Assembly: GCA_018136815.1 (NCBI GenBank)
Contig: CM030945.1
Coordinates: 408,605-472,604 of the forward strand
DNA: 64,000 bases
From: Isochrysis galbana
Lineage: Eukaryota > Haptophyta > Isochrysidales > Isochrysidaceae
Reading direction: 5' to 3'
Part shown: positions 1 through 10,689 of the stretch, one piece after another
Layout of the letters: each line of letters begins with the position of its first letter
How positions within the stretch are numbered: the first letter of the stretch is position 1
Made by a program: the position numbers and the translations under genes
Notes under the pieces: model-generated
Seen by the model: the letters and a program-made list of their open reading frames with translations, nothing else
The model's database searches: none
Told to the model about the DNA's origin: nothing

Positions 1-35
1 AGCGCGGCGTCGACAATGCTATTAAATTTGCGGAG

Positions 36-899
36 GTGCTCGCGGAGACTCGTTTCCGCGTAGAGAACCACGAGCTAGGTCGGTCGGCGCTCTCGTGCGT
101 CAACCTCTGCCAACGGTACCTCAGCCCTTACGAGCAGGCCCGGGTGAAGCGTCATCAATCCCGGACCTCGACGAAGCAAACCGCGGCTAGCGTACGCACT
201 AAGGCCTCAGGCGAGGCAAAGAACGAGACATCCTCGTCCCAGAAGACCGCTTCGACCACGGACATGGTCGCCGCCGTGCAGGCAGCTGTCCAAGCCACCG
301 TGGCTGAAGCTCTTCGCGGACAGGGACACTCGCCTGCTTCGAAGCCTGATTATCGGGCTGCTGCACCGCCGGCAAGTTACCACTCCAACTCACCGTTGCC
401 GGCTATACTAACCGATCCACCCGGTCGAAAGGGAGGCTCGTCTCGGCCGCCCAGCCGTCGCTGCGATCCGCCGGCGAACGGCCAAGGGCTACCGCCTGAC
501 TTGGGCGTATCCCGGTGGACGCCCGAGCTTTGGAATCGGGCCCGAGCCCGCTTCTGGGCCGTAGCAGGCTATGCCAAGCACCCAAGGGTCTCGGCGGCGC
601 TAGCAAAGTGCCGACCGGCCGATAATTCAATGGAAACTCCACGGACGGACGATATCAATAGGGGAATCACCGAATGGACGAACGAAAACGGCTGTGCCTT
701 CTGCGCTTTCCGACCTCACGCTCCTCCTGGCACTCCAGCCAGCGAAGCCTGGAAATATGGCACGGGAGACGGTGCTCACAACCCCGTCATCTGTCAGCCA
801 TATATCCGCTTTCTGTGTGAGGCTGGCTGCGGAGAGTGCGGATCGGACGAGCACATTCATAAGCTTCTTCGCTCGATGGTCCGGGTTAAGCCTCAGTAG
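36..899 (+). CDS. gag: Gag polyprotein, C-terminal part, of the gypsy element
   Basis: This is the capsid/nucleocapsid end of Gag, entering the window already in frame; position 36 is only the first GTG in the frame and not a credible start. The visible 287 residues have a low-complexity Ala/Ser/Pro middle, a Trp-containing stretch (SRWTPELWNRARARFWAVAG) and a C-terminal Cys/His cluster with CAFC followed by widely spaced Cys, His and CGEC. That cluster may replace the usual CCHC knuckle. The frame ends at TAG 897-899, but the same frame stays open through 900-1,065 into the polymerase part. The same C-terminus, including the stop, recurs on the minus strand at 32,022-32,155. Gag function is inferred from position and composition. 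Confidence 0.7.
   Translation: MLAETRFRVENHELGRSALSCVNLCQRYLSPYEQARVKRHQSRTSTKQTAASVRTKASGEAKNETSSSQKTASTTDMVAAVQAAVQATVAEALRGQGHSPASKPDYRAAAPPASYHSNSPLPAILTDPPGRKGGSSRPPSRRCDPPANGQGLPPDLGVSRWTPELWNRARARFWAVAGYAKHPRVSAALAKCRPADNSMETPRTDDINRGITEWTNENGCAFCAFRPHAPPGTPASEAWKYGTGDGAHNPVICQPYIRFLCEAGCGECGSDEHIHKLLRSMVRVKPQ
897..899 (+). promoter_or_regulatory. In-frame amber codon between gag and pol, candidate readthrough site
   Basis: The sequence CAG-TAG-GGG-TCC separates Gag from a downstream reading frame in the same phase that has no further stop until 4,538. Gammaretroviruses express Pol by suppressing a UAG followed by purines; the layout here is analogous. The TAG and its context are kept in the deleted copy at about 32,020. 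Readthrough itself is not demonstrated. Confidence 0.55.
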
Positions 900-3800
900 G
901 GGTCCGGCGGGGTCCCCGTCCTTCAAACCCTGGCGGAGAACATCGCGGGCGGTGGGCCTGAACGCCACCACCACCATCCCGATCCGATCCCTACGCCGCT
1001 TGGGGAGAAGAGCTGTCGACGCGGCGATTCTCCCCCTGTCTCTAGCTCTATTCAGTCCTCGACGGTGGGAGCCGCCTCGCCGGCTGAAGCCCCCGCCGAA
1101 CGGCTATCTCGGAAGCCGGAGTCGACACTTGACCCGGGCTCCTGGAAACAGGTTTGCCCCGGAGATAGTCGCGACCCGACTCTCCGAAATTCGTGTACGT
1201 CTACAAGTTCTTCTATTACTCCGCACGCTATTAGGATGTTAGGGGCCGATTCTCGCTCGCTGCCCCTCTTGGAATCTATTTCTACGGACACTATGCTGTC
1301 TTCGGTTTCTTCTAATTCTCCTAGGTCTTTCGACGCATCTTCATCCCTGGATTCACCCCCCGACGGCCCTGCCCAAGGGGGTGGGCTAGGTAGATTCGAC
1401 GCGTCTTCGGTCTCTTCGTTTCGTAAACAATCGGTTGTGAAGCCCTCGAGGGCTGTCGACTCGGTATCATCTTCTGCTCTAGGTTCTATGGATAGGTCCG
1501 ACGTGGCCGCTGCCGCGTCCGAAAATGTTGTTGGTGCTCTACCTGTTTCTGCTCTTTCCCGGCGGGACCCCACTGGAGACCTCTCTCCCAAGGGCCATAG
1601 CCGGAGCCGCTCTGCGGACAAATTGTCGTTGTCTACCGTAGGTTCTCGTGCAGTGGAGGCGGAGACTAGTGCCTCCTCCTCACCTCTCTCCCCGGTTCGT
1701 TATATTTCTCCGTCATCGTGTTCATTCTCTCGTCTCGAAGTTGCACCCGTTCTCGTTTCTGATCTGGTTCCCGACCCGGAAGGGTCGGCTTCCGGAGTCA
1801 ATGAAGATGAAGGTTCCAAGGGAGCTGCGGCTTTCCGCGCTCACGCCGTGGCCACCGCAGACTCGGGAGACGCAGGGGCCGTCGACTACGATCCCTCGTC
1901 GCGCACCATACGGACGCCGGCGTCTCCTCTTTCTCTCGGCTCTCCGGAGGATCCCCGTTCCAGGGATCGCCCGCCGGAGCCAACCCCCTTCAGGTCTAGC
2001 CCACCGAAACTCGAGGGCGACGACCTCCTTCCCCTGAATTCCGTTGCCGAGGCCATCCACCGGATCGCCGTGGTTGGTTGTTCCTCGGCCGCCAAGTCTA
2101 CTGCAACTGCCCGCGCCCCTACGCGCGAGCTCCAAATGTTAGCCGCCTCCCGTGCCCGGGCTAGCGGTTCCTCCGTCATCTTGCCCCGCCATCTCGCCGA
2201 AGCTGCTCTAGCCGTGCGGCGGCCGCACGCGAGCACTCATTCATCACCCTCTGCCGTACTGCCGACGCATTTTGACGAGCTTTGCGCTGAGTTAGCGGCG
2301 ATCCACGACGCCGTGACGCTCGACGCGGCCGAGGGGATTCCTCCACCCCGCGTTCTAGTCGTCGGTGAAGCTAGCGGGGTCGTGTCTTCGATGTTCCTAC
2401 TCGCCGGAGCGCACGTCGCGACGTGCGATCTACGACCGTCGGAGATCGACTACATTCCCCACTTCTGCGGAGATGCTCTTCACATTCAAAACCTCGGTTG
2501 GGACCTCGTGGTTGCGCATCCGCCGTGCACGTATTTGTCGGCGGTGAGTTGCCAGTGGCTCGATCGGGAGCCGGGACGACGCCAGGCTCTCGAATCCGCC
2601 GCTAGAGTCTTCCTCGCCATGGCAAGCGCCGACGCGCCTTTCGTTGCCGTCGAAAATCCTCGAATGCACGCGGAAGCCTCTGCCTTAGTCGGGGGGTTGC
2701 GACCGCGGCAGTTTGTGCAGCCGTGGCAGCACGGCACGGGCCATCAAAAAGCAACTGGCCTGTACCTGACGGCTTCACTCCCGTCCTTGCAGCCTTCGAA
2801 GATTGTCGAGGGACGTCTATCCGCTATGGCGGATCTATCGCCGTCGCCCCACCGTGGCGCCCTTCGCAGCCGCACCTATGTGGGCATTGCCGGTGCAATG
2901 GCGGCCCAGTGGATGCCGGTCTTGCGCCGTTATGCGCGCGAAGCCAAGGCGTCGCGTTCGCTCGACTTCACGGTGGACTGGGCAATTTCCCAAGCAGCTG
3001 CCAGCTTGAGAGAACGCCCTTCGCTTTGCTCGACCGGTTTCGAGCTGGCTGAGCCGAGGACGGCTCTGGCTCGTTTCATGGAGGGGAGAGGCGAAGCAGC
3101 TTCTAGCTCTCACCTCACGCCTCCCAGCGGTTCGCCAGTGTCTGATTCGGTTGTCGTGATCCCGGACGCAGGCCCCGTTGCCGATGCTTCTCGCCTGCTT
3201 CATCAGGAGGACTCGGAAACAAACGTATCGCAAGACGAGGCCGAGGCGGAAGGAGACCGCTTCCTGCCGTGGGAGTGGCCCATAGAGGACCGCTCTACAA
3301 CGCCAGGCCCTCCAAACACGGTGAAGAAGCGCCGCAGCAAGTGGCAGGTCTTCGACCGTGATGTAATTTCGGGGGTCCATCGGTGGCAGGATGTCACGCC
3401 TTCCATCGCCCAAGAAATCGCTGAGCAAGCGGCAGCTGCGGAGCCGTCGGAACCTCCCATCTTGTCTCGACTGGGCTCTCAAGGCATCAATGCACTATCT
3501 CCGAGCGCCTCCTTCACGGCTGGCGACGAGGGAGTGGCCGAACTGACCAATTCGTTCGTAGCCGAAAGGCCACTCGAAACCTGGGATGTCGGGCCCGACT
3601 CGGGAGAAGATGACACGCCCGAGATGCCAGAACACCGGAGCATGCAGACCATCGAGACCAAGCCCTCCGACGCCGCCGAAGGAGAGGATACTCCACGGGC
3701 ACTGTATTGCGATGGGGCTACCGCTAGGGGCCTCAGTGCGGCCGGATTTTCCGAGTTGTCGAAGCTTCCGAAGACAGACTTGCAGAAGTCCCTGGAGAAG

Positions 3801-6162
3801 GAATGGTCACGCCAAATGGATCAACCTCGGCATCCGACGGACCGTCGAGGGCTAGGCTATGATGGCGTGCCTAACCCCTCTAGTTCAGCAAAGGCATCCC
3901 CACGCTCCTCGATACCATTCGTGCCGCAGACGGTGGCCGCCGCTATCGAGCGAGTGCCCCACGTCGATGAATCTTCTCCGTCCAGGCTAGCCTCCAATCC
4001 AACCACCCTGTCACCCGGAGCCGGAACCTCACTTCCGGTGGAATCTATCGCGGACACTCCGCCGCCGCTCTACCCTCGTCACTGCCTCTATGTCCGCGAT
4101 CTCGTGGTCTGCCGTGCCGATGGCGACCGCGCAGCTCAAGGGTTCGTTCTCCCGGACGTTGCCCTCACGGTGAACAGCACCCTGGCTGACACTGGAGCGG
4201 GCCCGTCAGTAATCACCACTGCTCTTCTCGATCGACTACCTGAAGACGCTTGCGTCGAACGCGTATCGGACGCTACCGCCCCAACCTACATGGGCCGGAC
4301 GGCCTTCCTCTCATCACTAGGGGCCGGGCTAGCCTCGTCTTCTCCTTGTCCGGTCGCCTCTTCCGTCATTCGTTCGCGGTCATCGAAGGAAACGCGATGC
4401 TTCTGCTCGGGAACGATTTTTTGGCCGCCCACTCCGCTACCATTTCTCTCGACGCCGCGAGCTCGGAAGGAAGCCTCCGCCTCCGTCCGGCCTCTGGCGA
4501 TTCAGAAGACTCTTCAAGAGTCCTTTCCGAATGTGTAGTCAGAGTTTCCACGGCGCCGCCCCCAGTCGCGGACGCCGGCTTCGTCGGAGCTATCTCGATG
4601 TCACCCGGTCAGCCGCTGACTGTCGACTTTCTAGAGAGGTCGACGGCAACACGAGAGATCCCGGCCGGATCGGAGGGTGAGGCTGCTGCTGATGCTAGAC
4701 AGCCACTCTATACACCTCTCTTTGAGTCTGCCGACGAGTTTGCGGCCAAAGCTCCGGCGTCTACCTCGTCCGAATATCTTCTCTACACGGAGCAATCGGT
4801 GACGATTCCTGCCTTCCACCGCGCAACCATCTGGGTCAGGGTTCCGCTAGCTCTCCGAGATCATTCGGACTGCGCGATGCTGGTCGACCGCCTACCAAAT
4901 CGCGAGGCTCTCGATTCGTCTCCTCTCGTAATGCCCACGGTGGTCACGCCCACGGAAGATCATCGCATCGCGGTGACGATCGTCCACACCGGGGTCAATG
5001 CGCTGACCCTGCCGTCTCTGCATCCGATAGCTTCGCTCCAGGTGCGTTTCAAGTTGCACCGGGGCTGGACTCCGACTGGAAGCGAGGGGGATGGTGACCC
5101 TGTCACCGCGCTGAGCGAGGAGCAACGATCTCTACTCGACTCAGCCACCATCGATCCAGACCGGCTTCTTTCCGACGATCAACGAGAAGAAGTACGCCAA
5201 CTCTTGGCCCGGCGCATCAAAGCTTTCGCGTTGCACCCGGGGGCTCCAAACCATACGCACGTTCTCGAGGTGGAGTTGCCACTCAACCCCGGCGCTGTTC
5301 CTCACCGGCACGCTCCGTCTAGAGTGGGCCGCGCAGGCGAGCTCATCATAGAAGAGGAGGTAGCCAAGATGGAAGCCGCCGGCATTATTCGCAAGTCAAA
5401 TTCGGCTTGGGCTTCCCGAGTAGTCCTGGTCAGCAAGAAAGATGGCTCCGTTCGATTCTGCGTGGACTACCGCGACACGAACGCCAAGCTACGCGTCGAG
5501 GATAGCCCTCTACCCCTCATTGTGGAGGCTATCGATAGGCTAGCGTCCGGCCAAGGGCCGCTCAGTTCTCTCTTCTTATGTACTCTCGATTTAGCCTCTG
5601 GTTTTTGGGGCATCCCGATCAAAGAATCGCACAAACATATCACCGCTTTCACTACCCACCGCGGCAAATACGAGTTCAACTTTCTACCGTTCGGCATCCA
5701 ATCAGGTCCCTCCTACATGTGCCGCTTGATGGACATCGTTCTCGGTGCGCTAGCGTGGGAGATCTGCATGCCTTACCTCGATGATGTGGGCATCTGGTCA
5801 ACGGGCGTGGGTCCTTCCGAAGAGGCCAGGGCACAGGCTTCGTTCGAGCAAATGCTTCACCGGCTAGACCTCGTTCTCGAACGGCTAGAGTGGGCCGGTC
5901 TGACCTGCAAGATGTCCAAGTGTGTCTTCTTTGCCACCTCTACGGAGTACCTCGGTCACGTTGTCTCGAGGGAAGGTCTCAAGATGGACCCGAAGAAGGT
6001 CGCAGCTGTCGCCGACATCGACCCGTCATCCATCAACTCCTTGGAAGCGGTTCGATCTTTCCTCGGCTTTGCTCCTACTATCGTCGATTCATTCGCCAAT
6101 TCGCCGCTAAGGCTGCTCCTCTCACTGCCCTCACGGCGAAGGGCTGCGACGTGCAAAGGAGT
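900..6162 (+). pseudogene. pol: Methyltransferase-protease-RT polyprotein, copy 1, frame-broken and cut by a gap
   Basis: After the amber codon the frame runs through a long Ser/Pro-rich linker (about 1,065-2,250), a cytosine-methyltransferase-like domain (about 2,340-2,960), another acidic linker, and an aspartic protease with LADTGAG (about 4,180-4,210). RT follows, with FCVDYRDTN, PFGIQSGPSYMC and the YLDD active-site motif near 5,775. A missing C in the run at 4,279-4,282 (four C, against five in copy 2 at 49,864-49,868) shifts the frame. Two more single-base losses occur near 6,067 and 6,150, close to the gap. All three are homopolymer differences from the open copy 2, so sequencing error is as likely as decay. 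The protein continues into the gap. Confidence 0.85.
2340..2960 (+). other. C5-cytosine DNA methyltransferase-like domain within the retrotransposon polyprotein (copy 1)
   Basis: The domain shows the motif series of phage-type C5 cytosine methylases: a Rossmann start VLVVGEASG followed by AGAHVATCDLRPSEID (motifs I-II), then GWDLVVAHPPCTYLS with the Pro-Cys catalytic dipeptide (motif IV). VAVENPRMH follows with the Glu-Asn pair (motif VI), then QPWQHGTGHQKATGLYL, and last LRSRTYVGIAGAMAAQW, which resembles the C-terminal motifs. The classical FSGxG of motif I is replaced by GEASG. The domain lies upstream of the protease and so may be released by it. An identical domain occurs in copy 2 at about 51,186-51,806 on the minus strand. 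The fold call is strong; catalytic competence is inferred from the retained Cys and Glu. Confidence 0.85.
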
Positions 6163-6262
6163 NNNNNNNNNNNNNNNNNNNNNNNNNNNNNNNNNNNNNN
6201 NNNNNNNNNNNNNNNNNNNNNNNNNNNNNNNNNNNNNNNNNNNNNNNNNNNNNNNNNNNNNN
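6163..6262. other. Assembly gap of 100 N
   Basis: Exactly 100 N interrupts gypsy copy 1 just after the RT domain. The sequence on the right (LINE-like remnant) does not continue the retrotransposon, so the missing length is unknown. Confidence 0.99.
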
Positions 6263-6393
6263 ATGTTGGTAAGGTCGCCGTATTTGGCCCTGAATTGTTG
6301 CGCGCAGTCCTCGTTGACTGCTATGTGCCACGGGCCCCTCGCCCCCTCGCCGAGCGGGCCCAGAAGTCTGGCTCGGGGTCGACTCCCTCGAGT

Positions 6394-7079
6394 TCAATCA
6401 AGCGGAAGCTCGACGATGGCGGCGTACACCGTCGTGTCTTGAAGTATGATGTCTCCGGCTTGGTGGAATGAGAGGTCGAAGGAGGCGTCAGAGTCTGTGA
6501 TGTTGTTGTCTTCGTCGGAGTCTTGGTCCTGTGAGGCGTGGGCGGGGGTGACCTTGGTCAGTGTCGTGCGAGTGGGAGCATTGGGAGGTGTCGCCTTGAT
6601 CTTGCCTTCCCCAGGGGGGGTCATGTGCGTGTGCCTCGTGTGTGTGGTGCGGTGTGTATGAGAGGGTGTCTCTGGAGAGTATGTTGTACGTTGCAATGGG
6701 ATGGATGTTGTGCCCATAGGGGCCACCCGGCCTCGGGCCACGCTGCCGGAGCAGCGCGGCCCTTGCCAGGGCGAGAGGGGCCTGCCTCTGCCATAAGGCA
6801 TGCCCAATGGAGGAGTGGCTGTTGAAGCCTGACCTTGTTGAGGTGCTGCCAGCAGCCTGCTGCCCCCCATGGGGGGGGCCAGCATGGCTGCCATGGGTGG
6901 TGTGGCCGGGGCCACGGGCCGTGCGGCGCGACCGGAGTCGCACACACCTGCTCGGCCTCAGTGGGCGGACGCGGCCGCTTCGACAGCGGCTGCTCCATGG
7001 GCACTGGGGGGGCGCCCTCGGCGGGGGGCCCGAAGGAGAGGGGAGTCGCGGCGGCGCGCTGCATCTCCATCGCGTCTAA
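6394..7079 (-). pseudogene. ORF1-like leader of a LINE-type repeat, frame-broken
   Basis: Reading leftwards from ATG at about 7,079, the frame starts MEMQRAAATPLSFGPPAEGA and becomes Pro/Gly/Ala-rich, then switches frame to a segment ending near 6,394 with an acidic DQDSDEDNN stretch. The same opening (MERAAAPHLSFGPP-like) recurs at about 21,980, 26,866 and 39,143 on the plus strand. Each is preceded by a hairpin with a TTAT or related core. This recurrence marks it as the 5' end of a repeat family and not a host gene. ORF1 is a guess based on position in the repeat and on nearby LINE sequence. Confidence 0.45.
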
Positions 7080-7130
7080 ATATAAACTTAGTTGATGACC
7101 CTATCGTTATAACGATAGTTGGCCCAACCA

Positions 7131-7602
7131 TGTGAAAGCGCTACGTGCGAAATGGATCCTCCTCTACTTAGACGCTCGACAGGCTAACTGGAAACAAATC
7201 CTCGACGCATGGTTTGCTGCACCAAGCTAGGCAGAGCAGCAGTAGTCTGTAGTCTCAACGATACCCACCCATCGGTTGACCGACGGCATCTTCGGAAAAA
7301 GTATACTCCCCTCCTTCTGGAGGAAAGCGCTTGAAACATTCCGCACACTCCCACTCACCCGATTAAGCCCAAGCGAAGCGGGTGCGCTCTCACAACCTAT
7401 CTGGTATAACCCCAGCGTAAGGGGACCCAACATAGCTCCCCTATGGGCAGAGCTCTGGAGCTCACTTGAGTGCAATATTGTGCACGACATTTACATAGAC
7501 GGCGATACACCCGCTTTCACAAAAGAGGAGTGCGAGCAATGCTTCCCTAACAACGATACATACACCAAATTTAGAGGCGAATACATCCACAAACAAACCT
7601 AG
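7131..7602 (+). pseudogene. Non-LTR retrotransposon (LINE) ORF2 C-terminal fragment
   Basis: Two adjacent open pieces encode a typical LINE ORF2 tail. The first is VKALRAKWILLYLDARQANW, ending in a stop near 7,230. The second (7,276-7,602) contains LPLTRLSP, QPIWYNPSV, APLWAELW and IVHDIYIDGDTPAFTKEE. The spacing of PIWYNP and the Trp/Asp-rich tail matches the region after RT in L1/Tx1-type elements. Stops between the pieces show decay. The fragment lies head-to-head with the ORF1-like leader at 6,394-7,079, an arrangement that twin priming could produce. Confidence 0.65.
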
Positions 7603-7865
7603 TTATACTTTTATTATTATATCCTACTCAATTAAATGAGGTCGATCTCAGTTGCAAATATCGTCGTAATGAAAGCGGTAGGCGTGTGCAGACGTCGCAA
7701 TGTAAATTTCGCCCAACAAAAGCTGTACGTCTTTGTACATACGGCTCATGTAAACCTTGAAAGCGAGGCTCTCATAAAGTCCTTACAGAGGAACGAGAGC
7801 AAGAGCTGCATGCGGCGAGGGGTGAGAGCACGGTGACGACGGAGCTCTACGGTCTAGAATGGCGC
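7603..7865. other. Short intergenic spacer
   Basis: AT-rich at its left end, just after the LINE tail. I see no gene or clear repeat here; it probably contains the 3' flank of the zinc-finger gene to the right. Confidence 0.4.
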
Positions 7866-9172
7866 CTAGGCACCTTCTAGTGGCCGCTTCAGGTCCATCC
7901 TCACATCGGGACCAATCACTCCGAAGGTTTGGTATTCAACATGTTGCTGTGACACGTCAGAACCGTTTCCGCAAGGGCCAGTGATTGATGTCCGATTTGG
8001 GCAGTTCGAAGCGATGTGTCCCCTGCCATAGCACTTGAAGCAGGTGTTCATCGGACATTGATTCAGATAGTGGTCGGTCTCCTTGCATTTTGCACACCTG
8101 TGTATTGGCCAAGCAACAGTGCAATAACAATTTGCATGTGGTGCATGGCCCAAGGTTCTGCCGGGGAGTAGGGGAGGCAAGACATTATTTGGGTCAACCA
8201 GAGGCTCAAGGCGTACTGGTATCCTGGTGGCGGCTGTTTCCGAAGTTGCGTCCGTGTCGGCTGCTGGGGATGGGTAAGACCACCGCCAACACCACCGGCC
8301 ATACTGTTGGCTGGACCGCCCGTTAAAGGAGTCAATGATGGACCTTGCAGTTGCGGAGTGGTCCGATCCCGGCCAGCCCGGAGAGGGTGTCCCAACAAAC
8401 AGCTTTCATCCTCGCAAGCGCAATTGTGAGCATGAAGCGCCTGTTCGCCGTGATATCGGCTGCATGACAGCTTGAAGCGGCACTGGTTGCCATACCGACA
8501 CGCCTCGGGAGGCTTGAATCGGCCCAAGTCCTGTAGTGGCTGCACAAGGCGTTGCGTCTCCTGCTGTCCTGGGGGAGGAGGAACAACTGGCGGTATATTG
8601 TGCCAGAAGCCTATGAAAAAGCGCTGCTCAAAGAAGCCCGATTCGCCAGTAAGAGGCTCGTTGCTGGGTGAGATGCGATTGAGTGCCCGCTGCGCTGGGC
8701 TGAGCCGTGGTTGCAACGGAAGCTCAGGGCGAGGGAGCGCAGCCCCGTTGGGTGGAGGAGCCTGGACAGGTTCAGCAGGGCCGCACGCAGCCGCTGCTGC
8801 ATCGTACATCGGGCGTGAAAGCATGGGTGGCTGTCCGCGCGGGGGCGTAGGCGGCGGAAGTCCGCGCGCCGGTAGGTGCACCGGCAGTCCTGGCGGACCA
8901 GGAGGGCCCGACGGCCCTGGTAGCACTGCCAGCACTGGCGGCCCAGGCAGCCCCGATGGCCCCACAGGGAGGCCACGTGGAGGCCCAGGGGGTAGCCCCG
9001 GCGGTAATCTAGGCGGAGGCCCCGGTGGCCGGGGGGGCGGCGGTCCTGGTGGCGGACGGGGCGACAGCCGCGGGGGTGGCGGTGGCCGGGGGATTGGCGG
9101 TCGCCCTGCGGGATGTGGAGGGGGCGGCCCCGCTGGCGGTCTTGGGGCGAGGCCGGGCGAGGGGTGCCACAT
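7866..9172 (-). CDS. CCCH and CCHC zinc-finger protein with a proline-rich N-terminus, two exons
   Basis: Likely an RNA-binding protein. From ATG at 9,172 the first ~190 residues are Pro/Gly/Arg-rich. After a spacer comes a CCCH finger (CRYGNQCRFKLSCSRYH, spacing 5-5-3) and a second short Cys/His cluster (CACEDESCLLGH). I place an intron at 8,158-8,216 (donor GTACGC, pyrimidine-rich acceptor ending GGCAG). Joining 9,172-8,217 to 8,157-7,866 keeps the frame and gives about 415 residues. Exon 2 adds two retroviral-type zinc knuckles, CAKCKETDHYLNQC and CFKCYGRGHIASNC, both C-x2-C-x4-H-x4-C. CCCH plus CCHC recalls CPSF30- or splicing-factor-like proteins, but no specific orthologue is clear. An upstream in-frame extension to 9,520 is low-complexity and probably untranslated. 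The 5' side carries GA/CT-rich repeats. Confidence 0.75.
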
Positions 9173-10689
9173 TGCGCGAGTGGACGGGGAGGGTTGCCGA
9201 GGGGAGAGTGGGCAGGGCGAGCGAGCGAGAGCGAGAGAGCGAGAGAGCGAGCGAGCAGGCAACAGGAGGGCTGTCAGGCCTACCCGCGCGCGGTCCCCTT
9301 CCTCGCTCGGGCTGCAGCGGCTCTCTCTCTCCCTCTCCCCGTCGGACTTTTCTTGTTGTGTGAGTATAACCTTAGTGCTGCGGAACAGCTCCCTCATCGG
9401 CAACGGAGACCCCACATTAGATATAGTCATTGAACAAATAAGAATGAGTGATGCTACTGCCACTAGCCGTGAACCAACCCGCCAAGCCATGACATATGAG
9501 CGCATCGAGACACAGGGCACAAAACTAAGTACCTTGATGTATCTTAAGTCTTAAGCATTATACATTATACATTATACATCCCGGGTAGGGCGGTCAAACA
9601 CTATTTTAACTTCTAAGGGTATAAAAATAAAAAGTCGGGATTGAGGAAATACACCAAAGTAAAGCGGTAGAAGCCCCGAAAAATAGCCATCTAGCACATA
9701 TTCGATGCCCTTCGGGGCCCAGTGTCCAGTGTCGGATCCAGAGTATTGTTTATTGTTTCGACACCCAGCACCAGCACCCAGACCCAGGCCCAGACCCAGG
9801 CCCCCCCCGGGACCCCCAAGAACGAAGTGTAAGCGTAAGAGCGTAAGTTAAAGTGATAAGTACAAGTTGTTCGTAGACTGTGGTTGGTGTGATAGTGACG
9901 TACTGGGCCTGGCTGTGACTGGAGTGGTGGTGCTGTGTCTGGTGTGGAGCTGTGTGCGTGTGTGTGGGAGTGCGGGGACTACGAGTGTGGGCTGAGGGTG
10001 TTCAGGGGCTCGGCGTGACATGAAGAGTACCAATTCTCAACTTGCATGACGGTACACGGCGGACGGGAACACACGAGAGGGACAAGGGGACGAGGGGACA
10101 GAAGGTGCTCCGGAGCGATAGCGCTGGGAATCGACAAGACACCAAAAAAGAGACACGGGGGGGGAGGGGAAGGGGGACGGAAAACAATAAGAACAGGGAA
10201 AGGATAGAAGATATGGACGAGGGGGACGGGGCACTGGCGGGGCGGGGAGGGTGCGAGGCGCGGGAAAACCTCGACCCCCGCTGGCCAAGGAACAAGGAAA
10301 CAAGGGGAAGACCGGAAGACCGGGATTGCTACATGGGAAAGCGCAAGGGAGGGATCTCGGCTGCATGCGGGCGCGGAGAGCGGAGAGAGAGAGGGGAGGG
10401 AAGAGCGGGGCGCCGGGAGGGGAGACGCGTTCTAAGAATAGAGCTTGTCGTGAGGCATGGAGGGCGTTCGAGCGCTCCCCCTAACGCAACACCCCCCCCC
10501 ACTGCGAGAAGAGAAGACCGGGCGGACGAGCAGTGCAGAAGAGGGAGACGGGGGGAGCGTGAGGGGCGAGAAAGTTTCCCCCCCGCGGGAGAGGGAGGTT
10601 TTTTCCGCGCGAGAGCGGAAATAGAAAACAGAGAAGCGAGAGGACGAGCCGAGAGGCGACGGCGGTCCCTCCGAGGGCGGAGGGGCGGG
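9173..10689. other. Low-complexity intergenic region
   Basis: Contains GA-rich DNA at 9,200-9,260, a short ACATTAT tandem near 9,553, a CCAGCACCC/CCCAGACCCAGG tandem at 9,765-9,812, and G/A-rich sequence to about 10,680. Long open frames here have compositional bias typical of low-complexity DNA. I see no gene. Confidence 0.5.

Larger units (their letters stand above)
1..6162 (+). mobile_element. Ty3/gypsy chromovirus-like retrotransposon, copy 1 (both ends missing)
   Basis: This stretch reads as gag, then an in-frame amber codon, then a methyltransferase-like domain, aspartic protease and reverse transcriptase. It starts before the window and stops at an assembly gap inside the region after RT. 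From about 1,810 it is nearly identical to the inverse complement of 48,000-52,340, with x in copy 1 matching roughly 54,146 minus x in copy 2. The few differences are mostly single-base losses in homopolymers. No LTR is visible here. The family is assigned from RT, protease and, in copy 2, the integrase and chromodomain. Confidence 0.9.

Noticed and set aside
694..1242. Plus-strand frame of 182 codons overlapping gag/pol, also open at 31,842-32,245
   Set aside because: It is a shadow of the gag-pol frame; similarity between the two loci reflects the shared DNA only.
9553..9580. CRISPR-like short tandem (ACATTAT units)
   Set aside because: Simple tandem repeat without spacers, in eukaryotic DNA.
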